Shown here: one piece after another, positions 44,916-52,814 of the stretch
Layout of the letters: every line of letters begins with the position of its first letter
How positions within the stretch are numbered: the first letter of the stretch is position 1
Position numbers and translations under genes: made by a program
NCBI GenBank assembly: GCA_031459855.1
Contig: JAVKHP010000001.1
Span: 726,059 to 790,058 of the forward strand
Origin: Armatimonadota bacterium
Lineage (GTDB): Bacteria; Sysuimicrobiota; Sysuimicrobiia; Sysuimicrobiales; Humicultoraceae
Reading direction: 5' to 3'
DNA length: 64,000 bases
The notes under the pieces: model-generated
The model's input: the letters and a program-made list of their open reading frames with translations, nothing else
Databases searched by the model: none
What the model was told of the DNA's origin: nothing

Positions 44916-45725
44916 TTAGAAGTGCTTCTCCCTGATGAAGGTCCCGTGCCAGGTGTGGTACCAGACCTGGCCCGTGTAGGCGTTGACGCTCAGCATGCCG
45001 ATCGTCTTGCCCGCCCGCTCGACGTCGAAGGTGAAGTAGCCATAGAAGGCGGTGCCCTCATCGGGGACGGCTCCGGGCAGGACCTGCGCCAGGTACTCCG
45101 CCGCGAGGGCGCGGGCGCGGTCCCGTGTGATCGTGGGGGTAGCCGCAGGCGCACCGGGTGCCGCACCGGGCCCACCCTGCACGCACCACCCGCCGCCCAT
45201 CATGCCGGGACCGTACGGGCCCGGCCCACCAGCGCCGCGGCCGGGCGTCCCGCCCGGTCCCATCATGCCCGGACCCCGGGGACCACCGCCCATCATGCCC
45301 GGGCCATACGCGCCACGGGCTGCCCCTGCGAAGCCCCCAACCCCGGCCATGTGTCCGTACTTCGTGTTCCACATCATGTTCGGCCCGGGCTCTGGCCGTA
45401 CTGCCCCGTTCCGCGCGACCAGGAGCTCGAACGCCCCGAGGCCGGTGCTCTTCTCGACGACGACCGCGTAGAAGTGGTTGGAGAACTCCATGATCTCTTT
45501 GAGTGCCAGGTCCGGGTTGCCCCATGCCGCCAGCACCTGCCGGACGCGCTCGGCGGCGGCATCGATGGTGAGCGCGCCCCCGCCTGCCGCGGGAGGCGCG
45601 GACCACCACCACCCGTGCATTCCCCACGCCGGGAACCCTGGCCCCGGCTGCGCGAGGACAGGTACGGCGAGGGCGGCCACGACGGCCAGCACTCCCGCGC
45701 TCAGGTAGACGTGTCGACGACTCAC
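44916..45725 (-). CDS. exported Gly/Met/Pro-rich protein with PepSY-like ends
   Basis: 269 residues. A signal peptide (residues 1-25, ending VLAQP) is followed by a first helical region AAERVRQVLAAWGNPDLALKEI and FSNHFYAVVVEKSTG, PepSY-like. A low-complexity centre has three GPGMMGGG/GPGMMGPGG repeats. The C-terminus (DRARALAAEYLAQVLPG, FYGYFTFDVERAGKTIGMLSVNAYTGQVWYHTWHG) is PepSY-like again. Methionine-rich repeats could bind copper, or the region may be only a linker. The GTG start has AAGGAGGG upstream. Four Pho-like repeats and a -10 precede it. Confidence 0.7.
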   Translation of the reverse strand: MSRRHVYLSAGVLAVVAALAVPVLAQPGPGFPAWGMHGWWWSAPPAAGGGALTIDAAAERVRQVLAAWGNPDLALKEIMEFSNHFYAVVVEKSTGLGAFELLVARNGAVRPEPGPNMMWNTKYGHMAGVGGFAGAARGAYGPGMMGGGPRGPGMMGPGGTPGRGAGGPGPYGPGMMGGGWCVQGGPGAAPGAPAATPTITRDRARALAAEYLAQVLPGAVPDEGTAFYGYFTFDVERAGKTIGMLSVNAYTGQVWYHTWHGTFIREKHF

Positions 45726-45767
45726 GGTGCCTCACCCTCCTTGGAACATCCAGTCTCCCCCTGTCCC

Positions 45768-45822
45768 ACGCTAGCGGGCCCGTGCGAACCCGTCATGAAC
45801 GACGTGTGAACCGCCCGTGAAC
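45768..45822 (-). promoter_or_regulatory. four 11-bp GTTCAC-type repeats and promoter of the PepSY gene
   Basis: On the minus strand GTTCAC (45822-45817), GTTCAC (45811-45806), GTTCAT (45800-45795) and GTTCGC (45789-45784) follow each other at exactly 11 bases. After ten more bases comes TAGCGT (45773-45768), and the start codon is at 45725. Spacing from last hexamer to -10 is the same ten bases as at 41207-41228. This is the best Pho-box-like array in the window. The adjoining stretch 45823-46056 shows nothing else. Confidence 0.75.
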
Positions 45823-46056
45823 CGCATCGCTACCCGCAGGCACGCTGACGTGGGGCCAGCCGAAGAACCCGGAGCAGCGCAGCGTGGGACGCAGGCGACC
45901 CTCGTCGGGCACGCGGACACGTGGCCCGGCAGGCCACGGGGCCCGGTTCGGGACATACTGGCCGGCGGCGTCCGGAGCGTGTCTACAGCGTGTCTCCCAA
46001 GACAGCGCGTCGACGTCGCGCCGCCGACGCTGCGGGCGCGCTGGCCCGACCGTTTC

Positions 46057-46443
46057 CTACCGCGACCGCGGCTGCAGCGGGCAGAGCACCCCGGTGAACG
46101 ACCGCTCTTTGGCCCACGCGGCCCAGGCGCGCTCGCCCAGGCTCGCCCGCATGGCGGCCGAGACGACGCGCTCGCCCGGCTTGGGATCGTGGGCGCTGAA
46201 GAGCAGCAGCAGGTGGCAGGGGAACTCCGGGCACACCCCGCAGTGCTCCACCCCGCGAATGCGGGCGCAGGTATAGATCGGGCAGATGTTCCGCAGGTCG
46301 ACTTCCTCCTGGCGTGAGCAGGCAGGCACGTTCTGCTCGAACCAGGAATCGCCCTCGAAGTAGGCCCCGCAAATCCCGGCGAAGCGCCGCCCTCCCAGTT
46401 CCTCGTCGGCGCGGCGAATGGCCTCTTCCCGTGTGGTGACCAT
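46057..46443 (-). CDS. DUF3795 cysteine-rich protein
   Basis: 128 residues with a cysteine-rich core typical of DUF3795: GICGAYFEG, NVPACSR, ICPIYTCARIRGVEHCGVCPEFPC (split). These probably form zinc sites. The remainder is helical and basic. Family function is unknown. ATG start with GGAGGG upstream. Alone on the minus strand, divergent from glnA. Confidence 0.8.
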   Translation of the reverse strand: MVTTREEAIRRADEELGGRRFAGICGAYFEGDSWFEQNVPACSRQEEVDLRNICPIYTCARIRGVEHCGVCPEFPCHLLLLFSAHDPKPGERVVSAAMRASLGERAWAAWAKERSFTGVLCPLQPRSR

Positions 46444-46562
46444 GGCCGGCCCTCCTGTGATTCCACGGTAGCCCCTGGCGGTGCGGGTGTCTATCGAGCG
46501 CCCGCTGTATTCGGCCTCCGCGCCTGCGCCACGGCGTCCGGACGGTGCCGCCCCAGGTAGGC

Positions 46563-46609
46563 ACCACCTGGCCAGCCCCCTTCCCGGGCCCCGCCCCAGG
46601 TGGTATCGT
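46563..46609 (+). promoter_or_regulatory. inverted repeat flanking a candidate glnA promoter
   Basis: ACCACCTGG (46563-46571) and its exact complement CCAGGTGGT (46596-46604) enclose 24 bases. TATCGT (46604-46609) follows directly as a possible -10, with a weak TTCCCG at -35 distance (46581). A repressor bound to both halves would loop or cover the promoter. The glnA start is 192 bases downstream; the rest of gap 46444-46800 is featureless to me. Confidence 0.4.
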
Positions 46610-46800
46610 GCAGCTGGACCCCGGGTGGACCCTCGTCAGGCCGGCGTTTCCCGCTCGCAGGACAACGAGGTCGCGCGCCCGCAACCGGCCGTCGCGCGTT
46701 CGCGCGCGGCCTGCGCTGACGTGAGGGGGAGGCGTCACGGGCCCCGCCGGCAGCAGCGCCAGCAGCGTCCAGACCATCCCGTGGGCCAGGAGGCGACGCC

Positions 46801-48123
46801 ATGACCACAGCACAGGTCCTCGAGCAGGCCGCCGCGCGCGGCGTGCGGTTCGTACGGCTGCAGTTCACCGACATCCTGGGCGTCCTCAAGAACGTCGAGA
46901 TCCCCGTGGACGAGCTGGAGAAAGCGCTGAACAACGAGATCATGTTCGACGGCTCCTCGATCGAAGGGTTCGTGCGCATCGAGGAGTCGGACATGTACCT
47001 GATCCCCGACCCGGCCACGTTCGCCGTCTTCCCGTGGAAGGATCAGGAGGGGATCACGGCGCGCCTGATCTGCGACGTCTACACCGCCGACGGGGAACCC
47101 TTCGCCGGTGACCCGCGGTCGGTACTCAAGCGGGCCATCGCCGCCGCGTCGCAGCGGGGCTTCACCATGATGGCCGGACCGGAGTGCGAGTTCTTCCTCT
47201 TCCCCCTCGACGCCAGCGGCCAGCCCGTCCTGCAGACGCACGACCGTGCCGGGTACTTCGACCTGGCGCCGGTCGACAAGGGCGAGGAGGCCCGGGCCGA
47301 CATGGTCACGGCGCTGTCGGCCATGGGGTTCGAGGTGGAAGCCGCCCACCACGAGGTGGCGCCGGGGCAGCACGAGATCGACTTCCGGTACGCCGACGTG
47401 CTGCGCACCGCCGACAACGTGGCGACGTTCCGGTTCGTGGTGCGCACCATCGCCAGGCGTCACGGCCTGCACGCCACGTTCATGCCCAAGCCCCTGGCCG
47501 GCATCAACGGCTCGGGCATGCACACCCACCAGTCGCTCTACCGCGGTGGCACCAACGCCTTCTACGACCCGGACGGCCCCTATCAGCTGAGCGCGGTCTG
47601 CCTGCACTACACCGGTGGGCTGCTGGCCCACGCCCGGGGCATGACCGCGGTCACCAACCCCCTGGTGAACTCCTACAAGCGGCTGGTGCCGGGCTACGAG
47701 GCGCCGGTCTACATCGCGTGGGCCGAGCGCAACCGCTCGCCGCTGGTGCGCATCCCCGCGGCGCGGGGCCCCGCCACCCGCGTGGAGCTGCGGATGCCCG
47801 ATCCCTCCTGCAACCCGTACCTGGCCCTGGCCGTCATGCTGGCCGCCGGGCTCGACGGCATCGACCGGCGGCTGGACCCGGGGCCACCGCTGAACCGCAA
47901 CATCTACGCCATGACCGAGGACGAGCTGGACCAGCTGGGCATCCAGGTGCTGCCCCGCAACCTGGACGAGGCCATGCGGGAGCTGCTGGCCGACGAGGTG
48001 GTCTGCGCGACCCTGGGCGGGCACATCGTCGACCACCTGCGCCAGGCCAAGCGGCTGGAGTGGCGGGAGTACGTCAGCCGGGTCCACCCGTGGGAGGTCG
48101 ATCGCTACCTGACGACGTTCTGA
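46801..48123 (+). CDS. glnA: glutamine synthetase, type I alpha
   Basis: 440 residues, the short GSI-alpha form of Bacillus and Thermotoga. The block MFDGSSIEGFVRIEESDM contains the arginine used for feedback regulation in that group. Active-site blocks are GPECEFFLF, VAPGQHEIDFRY, FMPKPLAGINGSGMHTHQSL, NSYKRLVPGYEAPVYIAWAERNRS (split) and RVELRMPDPSCNPYLA. The adenylylation-site NLYDLP motif is absent, so control is by feedback or a GlnR-like protein, not adenylylation. AGGAGG precedes the ATG. The 3' end overlaps the convergent nucleotidyltransferase gene by 50 bases. Confidence 0.96.
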   Translation: MTTAQVLEQAAARGVRFVRLQFTDILGVLKNVEIPVDELEKALNNEIMFDGSSIEGFVRIEESDMYLIPDPATFAVFPWKDQEGITARLICDVYTADGEPFAGDPRSVLKRAIAAASQRGFTMMAGPECEFFLFPLDASGQPVLQTHDRAGYFDLAPVDKGEEARADMVTALSAMGFEVEAAHHEVAPGQHEIDFRYADVLRTADNVATFRFVVRTIARRHGLHATFMPKPLAGINGSGMHTHQSLYRGGTNAFYDPDGPYQLSAVCLHYTGGLLAHARGMTAVTNPLVNSYKRLVPGYEAPVYIAWAERNRSPLVRIPAARGPATRVELRMPDPSCNPYLALAVMLAAGLDGIDRRLDPGPPLNRNIYAMTEDELDQLGIQVLPRNLDEAMRELLADEVVCATLGGHIVDHLRQAKRLEWREYVSRVHPWEVDRYLTTF

Positions 48124-48448
48124 GGTCTTCCCAGACCGTCACCCCGTCGCGGACCGCCTCGGCCACCGTCGAGATCTCCCGGGCCTTTCGCGCAAACTCT
48201 TCGGGCGTGTAACAGAGCGGCTCCAGCTCCACGTCGAGGTCCCAGAGATCCAGGACCGCCCGGAGCCGAGCGGTCCACGCCACGCCCGCGAATGCCGGCG
48301 AGACGAAGAGCAGGTCATAGTCGCTGTCGTCCAGCTCGTCGCCTCGCGCCCGGGAACCAAAGAGGATGACCCGCACCAGGGGCAGCCGTGCGTGCACCCG
48401 GCGCAGAAACCGCTCTAGTCTCGGCCGGTCAACGCCGAGGTGACCCAC
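48074..48448 (-). CDS. MNT-type minimal nucleotidyltransferase (antitoxin-like)
   Basis: 124 residues. The nucleotidyltransferase motif is ILFGSRARGDELDDSDYDLLFV, with both metal-binding aspartates, and a third acidic position lies in LDVELEPL. In MNT/HEPN pairs this enzyme modifies and neutralises the HEPN ribonuclease. GTG start at 48448, inside the end of the HEPN frame. The C-terminus runs 50 bases into glnA on the other strand. The HEPN partner is broken (next entry). Confidence 0.85.
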   Translation of the reverse strand: MGHLGVDRPRLERFLRRVHARLPLVRVILFGSRARGDELDDSDYDLLFVSPAFAGVAWTARLRAVLDLWDLDVELEPLCYTPEEFARKAREISTVAEAVRDGVTVWEDLRTSSGSDRPPTGGPG

Positions 48449-48804
48449 CGACGTACGCGTTCGGCCGCCTGCAGCAACCCGGAGGCCTTGCGTTCATCGT
48501 AGTTCTCCGTAGGCACCCCGTTGGCCGCGTCGGGATAGCGCGAGGCGGCCTACTCCGGATTGAGCAGCCGCAGGTCGCTCATGACCTCCTCCGGCACCTC
48601 CAGCGTACGGCCCAGTTCGACCAGGTTGGGCGTTCGGGGTGGCATGGTCCGCCGGAGTTCGATGATCGCGCCTTTCAGCCACTTCGCGGTCGCCTGGTGG
48701 CATGCGAACGCGGCCGCGAAGTAGAACCCTGCCTGCGCGCTGGCCCGCGCGTGCGCCATGTCGGCGTCGGCCTGTGCCAACCACCGCCGTGCTTCTTCAC
48801 GCAT
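48415..48804 (-). pseudogene. HEPN-domain gene interrupted by an amber codon
   Basis: From ATG 48804 the frame gives 84 residues of a HEPN protein (EEARRWLAQADADMAHARAS, FYFAAAFACHQATAKWLKGAIIEL) and stops at TAG 48552-48550 right after LLNPE. The same frame then continues with AASRYPDAANGVPTENYDE and LLQAAERVRRWV to a TAG at 48417, exactly the missing HEPN C-terminus. NPEY is normal there, so a tyrosine codon has become TAG. The truncated product lacks the RYPD region near the ribonuclease site. Either a recent pseudogene or a sequence error. Confidence 0.8.
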
Positions 48805-48950
48805 CCGTGCCTCCGGCGCGACCCGACGTCGTCACGACCTCTCCTACGCATACTACCGCAGACGGTGAACCCGAGCGCGGCCCGCTCTGCCGGGCCGATC
48901 CATGGCGCCCACCTGGACGGGGCCCGCTGTCGTCCCCTCGTCCCGCCGGG

Positions 48951-49679
48951 CTACCGCAGATCCACCGGGCGGACGTACGAGAGGGTCTGAGGCCCTCGGT
49001 AGGCCGGAATCCGCACCCGCTCGGCGCGCGTCACGCGCACCGGGAAGCCGAAGGCGCGCAGGTAGTCCAGGTAGCCGCCCCGCCGGGAGACGTACTCCGC
49101 CAGCTGCGTTGCATCCCCGATCGCCGCGATCTGCAGCGGCGGGGTCATCCGGCGGCCGTTCACGCGGAAGGTGTGGAACAGGCTCTGGATCCCGGTGGTC
49201 GCCACGACCCGTTCCCCGTTGATCGCGACGGCTTCGGCGCCCGCGCCCCACAGGTCGTGCAGCACCATGGCCACGTCGTAATTGTGGAGGATCACCTCGT
49301 TGGGGTCCTCACCCGGCCGCAGGGGACGGGGGTTGTCCGCCAGGTCCACCACGATGCCCGGCCCCTCCAGCGCGGTCATGCCCGCCCGCGCGCGCAAGGG
49401 CTCGAGGTCGCGCAACAACGCACCGACGCCGTGGCGCTGCCCTGCGGCTGCGTCCTGCAGGGCAGCGATCCGCGCCCGCAGCGTCTCGACCTCGGCGCTC
49501 AGGGCGGCAATGGCGCGATCCTGCACCCGCAGGCGGTAGGCCAGCTCCTCCAGCCCAGGCGGCGGCACGCCAAACGTGGAGCGGATCGCCAGCGCGGTGC
49601 GCAGCTGGGTGCCCATGCCAAGCCCCAGGGCGAGGCTGACGGCGGCCATGGCGAGCTGCAACGTGGTGCGCGTGTGCAC
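48951..49679 (-). CDS. DUF881 family membrane-anchored protein
   Basis: 242 residues from GTG 49679. One N-terminal membrane helix (LAMAAVSLALGLGMGTQL) is followed by a coiled coil (RLRVQDRAIAALSAEVETLRARIAALQ) and the DUF881 core GMTALEGPGIVVDLADNP, EVILHNYDVAMVLHDLWGAGAEAVAINGERV (split), and PLQIAAIGD. Related to YlxW/YlxX proteins found near cell-division genes; function unknown. The open frame upstream of 49679 is Arg/Cys-rich and not coding. Divergent from DUF420. Confidence 0.82.
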   Translation of the reverse strand: MHTRTTLQLAMAAVSLALGLGMGTQLRTALAIRSTFGVPPPGLEELAYRLRVQDRAIAALSAEVETLRARIAALQDAAAGQRHGVGALLRDLEPLRARAGMTALEGPGIVVDLADNPRPLRPGEDPNEVILHNYDVAMVLHDLWGAGAEAVAINGERVVATTGIQSLFHTFRVNGRRMTPPLQIAAIGDATQLAEYVSRRGGYLDYLRAFGFPVRVTRAERVRIPAYRGPQTLSYVRPVDLR

Positions 49680-49858
49680 GGCGGTCCACCGGCACCTACA
49701 GCGTGGTTCGCCGGACCGGCGGGAGTTCCTGGGCGCGCCTGCGATTCGGCACGGCGGGCACGACGATCCCGTCCGGACTCCCCGCCATCGGTGGACGGGT
49801 ACCACTCTCGTGCCGGCACAGCAGGGAACGCGCTGCCCGCAGGCCGAACCCCTTTGTG

Positions 49859-50428
49859 ATGGCACGCAGGAATCCCACCGACACTCCTGGGGCGTCCCTG
49901 GCCGGCACCGCAGCGATCACCCTGGTAGCCTACGCGGTGCTCGGCTACGTGCTGTCGCGGCGGCCTCCCGCCGAGGTGTCCCCCCAGGTTCGCCACGCGC
50001 TGGGGATCCTCCCGACCCTGATTGCCCTGGTCAACGCCACGGCCCTGGTCTTTCTTCTGGCCGGCTGGAAGGCCGTGCGCGCCGGGCGCATCGCCGCCCA
50101 CCGTCGGTTCATGCTCGGGGCCGTGGCGCTGATCGCGGTGTTCCTCGTGCTGTACGTGACGCGGGTGGCGCTGGGCGGGGTGAAGGCGTTCCCAGGGCCG
50201 CCCGAGGTCCGCCGCTACGTCTACCTGCCCGCGCTAACGGTACACGTCGTGCTCTCGATCCTGACCGTGCCGCCGGTCGTCTTCAACGTCCTGACGGGTC
50301 TGGGCCGGCGCATCGACGAGGTGCCGACGACCGCGCACCCCCGGGTGGGGCGGGTGGCCGTCACGCTCTGGTCGGTCAGCCTGGCCCTGGGAATCCTGGT
50401 CTACTTCCTGCTCAACGTGTTCTACTAG
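49859..50428 (+). CDS. DUF420 family membrane protein
   Basis: 189 residues with four to five membrane helices and the DUF420 histidine pattern: NATALVFLLAGWKAVRAGRIAAHRRFML, LPALTVHVVLSI and AHPRVGRVAVTLWSVS. Family members such as YozB/CtaM assist assembly of haem-copper oxidases. ATG 49859 was chosen over an upstream open frame that lacks hydrophobic character. The cupredoxin-like gene across the next gap fits an oxidase-related theme. Confidence 0.82.
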   Translation: MARRNPTDTPGASLAGTAAITLVAYAVLGYVLSRRPPAEVSPQVRHALGILPTLIALVNATALVFLLAGWKAVRAGRIAAHRRFMLGAVALIAVFLVLYVTRVALGGVKAFPGPPEVRRYVYLPALTVHVVLSILTVPPVVFNVLTGLGRRIDEVPTTAHPRVGRVAVTLWSVSLALGILVYFLLNVFY

Positions 50429-50525
50429 CATCGTCTGCCGGCATCGCCTGGACACCGGGCAGCGCGGAGGACCGAGCGCGCGGGCAATCGGCCGGGGGCA
50501 GGTCGCGTGTCCCCGTCGCGTGTCC

Positions 50526-51191
50526 TCATGGCTCCACCACGAACGCCCCGGGGGCGATCATCCACTTGTGTCCCCACCCGCACGTCCCTGTGCCCGCCAG
50601 CGGGTCGGCGTCGAGGCAGATGACATCGAACCGGCCCGACCGCCCCGCGGTGAAGGTCACACTGACGATCGCCGGGGCGCGCTGGCGCACGGCGTCCTGC
50701 ACCGTGGCCGGCGCCGGCGTCTGCGGGGGCCGTCCTCTGAGCGCCTCGGCCACCCTGGTCGTGACGTAGACGGGATGGCCCGCGATCCCGACGATGTGCT
50801 CTACGTTCCCCAGCGCCACGTCCTCCAGGATCCGCGCCTGGATCCTGGGGTCTCCTGGCGCAAGACCGGCGATCCCCTGCTGTACGGTGCGCCGCGCGTA
50901 GGCCAGAAACGTCTCGCGCCGCAGCGCGAGCGCGGGGACGATGTGCAGGGTGACCTGCTCGCCGGTCCGCACCCTGATGGCCGCCACTTCGACGAGGTCC
51001 TGATCGTAGAACGCGAACCCGTAGTGGTAGGGGACGACGTAGAACGTCCGCCCCGCCGCACGCGGCGTCGGGGGTGGTACCCGCCCCCGCCCCCACAGGA
51101 ACAGCACGGCGAGCCCGGTGGTAGCCGCCAACAGCAGCGTGGCCGCGAACCGGCGTCCCGGGCGCCAGCGCCAGCTGCGTCGAAGCATCAT
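50526..51191 (-). CDS. membrane-anchored cupredoxin-like protein
   Basis: 221 residues. An N-terminal membrane helix (FAATLLLAATTGLAVLFLW) is followed by an external domain: YVVPYHYGFAFYDQ, IRVRTGEQVTLHIVP, and a C-terminal metal site FDVICLDADPLAG...TCGWGHKWM. The end C-x3-H-x2-M matches the last part of a CuA or blue-copper site, while the other cysteine lies twelve residues before, farther than the C-x3-C of true CuA. It is probably a cytochrome oxidase subunit II-like copper protein without the rest of an oxidase here. ATG ATG start behind GGAGGTGG. Confidence 0.6.
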   Translation of the reverse strand: MMLRRSWRWRPGRRFAATLLLAATTGLAVLFLWGRGRVPPPTPRAAGRTFYVVPYHYGFAFYDQDLVEVAAIRVRTGEQVTLHIVPALALRRETFLAYARRTVQQGIAGLAPGDPRIQARILEDVALGNVEHIVGIAGHPVYVTTRVAEALRGRPPQTPAPATVQDAVRQRAPAIVSVTFTAGRSGRFDVICLDADPLAGTGTCGWGHKWMIAPGAFVVEP

Positions 51192-51420
51192 CCCACCACC
51201 TCCAGCATCGTGACCCCGTGGCTGCCGTCGGCGACGGCGGATGCGTTCTGTGACGTGTGCGCACCTCCTCCCGACCGCCGCGCAGCGTGCCGTTCCCTCT
51301 CCGCGCGATCCTGGTGTGCGCTGACCTAAACACCCTTGAAAGGGGCATCGACCTAGCAAAGAGGGTGGCCACTGCCGCGCGCTGCTGCGCGCACGAGCCG
51401 TCCGCCGCGATGCGGACGCC

Positions 51421-51762
51421 GTGACCCTGAACTTCACGCCCGCGCGCTGCACCGCGTGCGAGCTGTGCGTGGGAACATGCCCGGGACGAGGTGTCCTGGC
51501 CGTTGCGCGCATCACCGACCTCCAGCAGCTCAGCGGCGGCTCCGTGGTCCTGGCCCGCAGCGCGCACCAGTGGTGCGCGGCCTGCGGCGCGCTGTTCGCT
51601 CCGGAGGCCATGGGAGCCAGAGTAGCCGCGCTGCTCGGCGCGGCGTCGTCCTCCGCCCGGCTGGTCACGGGCCTGTGTCCTGCCTGCCGGCCGGTGGCCA
51701 TCGGGTCTGCGCCCGATATGCCGGGGCTCCCGCCCGGTGCCGCCACCCGCAGGATCGGGTAG
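51421..51762 (+). CDS. small 4Fe-4S/zinc-ribbon protein
   Basis: 113 residues. A ferredoxin-type cluster motif CTACELCVGTCPG starts at residue 10, followed by WCAACGALF and LCPACRP, two CxxC knuckles that look like a zinc ribbon or second cluster. GTG start. The gap 51192-51420 before it contains TTGAAA and other AT-richer words but no clear promoter. It sits just upstream of the ttr-like operon, and its stop lies inside the loop of the palindrome at 51754. It may be an electron carrier or assembly factor for that system. Confidence 0.65.
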   Translation: MTLNFTPARCTACELCVGTCPGRGVLAVARITDLQQLSGGSVVLARSAHQWCAACGALFAPEAMGARVAALLGAASSSARLVTGLCPACRPVAIGSAPDMPGLPPGAATRRIG

Positions 51763-51799
51763 ATGCCCGATTGCTGGCACAGGGGTCCTTCTCTAGGCT
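51754..51799 (+). promoter_or_regulatory. palindrome ATCGGG-N6-CCCGAT and promoter of the ttr-like operon
   Basis: Perfect inverted repeat (51754-51771) whose last T is the first base of a -35 TTGCTG (51771-51776). Exactly 17 bases later comes TAGGCT (51794-51799), 31 bases before the ATG at 51830. The repeat centre is about 43 bases before the expected transcription start, the class II activator position used by CRP/FNR-type proteins. The identical arrangement occurs at 59184-59229. Confidence 0.7.
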
Positions 51800-51829
51800 C
51801 GACAGCAGAACCGCCCCGGGAGGAGGACC

Positions 51830-52804
51830 ATGGTGCCCACACGGGCTCACCCGACCGGCACGCGCCCAAAGACCGCGGGCATGCGCTCCACCACTGCCGA
51901 CGACCCCACACCGCACGCACGCGCGACGGCCCCACGACGCCAGTTCCTGCAGACCCTGGGTGCCGGCGCGGCCACACTGCTGGCGCTGGACGTGCTGGAG
52001 AGCCTCGCGGCTGCGCCCGCAGCGGCCGCCCCACCGCCTGCCGCGCCGGCTGTGCAGGCCACGACGCCGGGCCCGCCGCCGGCTGGGGGGCCCGACCCCG
52101 CGCCGCAGGACGTGCTGGTCCGCATGCGGGCCGACCTGGAGCGGGCCCTGCGCAAGCCCGCCACCCAGCGCCAGTGGGTGATGGTCATCGACCTGCGCAA
52201 GTGCGTCGGGTGCAGCGCGTGCACCATCGCCTGCGTCGCGGAGAACAAGCTGCCACCGGGCGTGGTCTACCGCCCCGTCGTCGAGGAAGAGCTCGGTACC
52301 TACCCCCACGTGACGCGACGGTTCCTCCCGCGGCCGTGCATGCAGTGCGACAACCCGCCCTGCGTGCCCGTCTGCCCGGTGGCGGCCACGTACAAGCGCC
52401 CTGACGGCATCGTGGCCATCGACTACGACCGGTGCATCGGGTGCCGGTACTGTCTCGTGGCCTGTCCGTACAACGCGCGGACCTTCGACGCCGGCGAGCG
52501 GTACACCGACGGGACCCCCGAGACGAGCCCGGTGGAGCGGCTGCCGGCGTTCGAGTACGGCCAGCGCCGCACGCGCGAGCACGACGCCTCGCCCGTGGGC
52601 AACGCCCGCAAGTGCCACTTCTGCACCCACCGGCTGGAGGCCGGACTGCTGCCGGCCTGCGTCAGCACCTGCATCGGCCGGGCCACGTTCTTCGGCGATG
52701 CCAGCGACCCGGACAGCCTGGTCAGCGAACTCGTGGCCAAGCCCAACGTCATGCGGCTGAAGGAAGAGCTGGGCACTCAGCCGCGCGTCTACTACCTGCT
52801 GTGA
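51830..52804 (+). CDS. TtrB-like 4Fe-4S electron-transfer subunit
   Basis: 324 residues. A Tat signal ([19 protein letters not shown]) follows a 35-residue leader; a Pro/Ala linker extends to about residue 100. The ferredoxin domain has four clusters: [43 protein letters not shown] and [20 protein letters not shown]. The order Fe-S subunit, NrfD subunit, catalytic subunit is that of tetrathionate reductase ttrBCA. GGGAGGAGGA precedes the ATG. A TtrB-type protein with its own Tat signal is usual for this group. Confidence 0.85.
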   Translation: MVPTRAHPTGTRPKTAGMRSTTADDPTPHARATAPRRQFLQTLGAGAATLLALDVLESLAAAPAAAAPPPAAPAVQATTPGPPPAGGPDPAPQDVLVRMRADLERALRKPATQRQWVMVIDLRKCVGCSACTIACVAENKLPPGVVYRPVVEEELGTYPHVTRRFLPRPCMQCDNPPCVPVCPVAATYKRPDGIVAIDYDRCIGCRYCLVACPYNARTFDAGERYTDGTPETSPVERLPAFEYGQRRTREHDASPVGNARKCHFCTHRLEAGLLPACVSTCIGRATFFGDASDPDSLVSELVAKPNVMRLKEELGTQPRVYYLL

Positions 52805-52814
52805 GGGAGATCCC

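Noticed and set aside
49703-49858. N-terminal extension of the DUF420 gene
   Set aside because: Arg/Ser-rich, antisense to the DUF881 gene start region, and family homology begins after the ATG at 49859.
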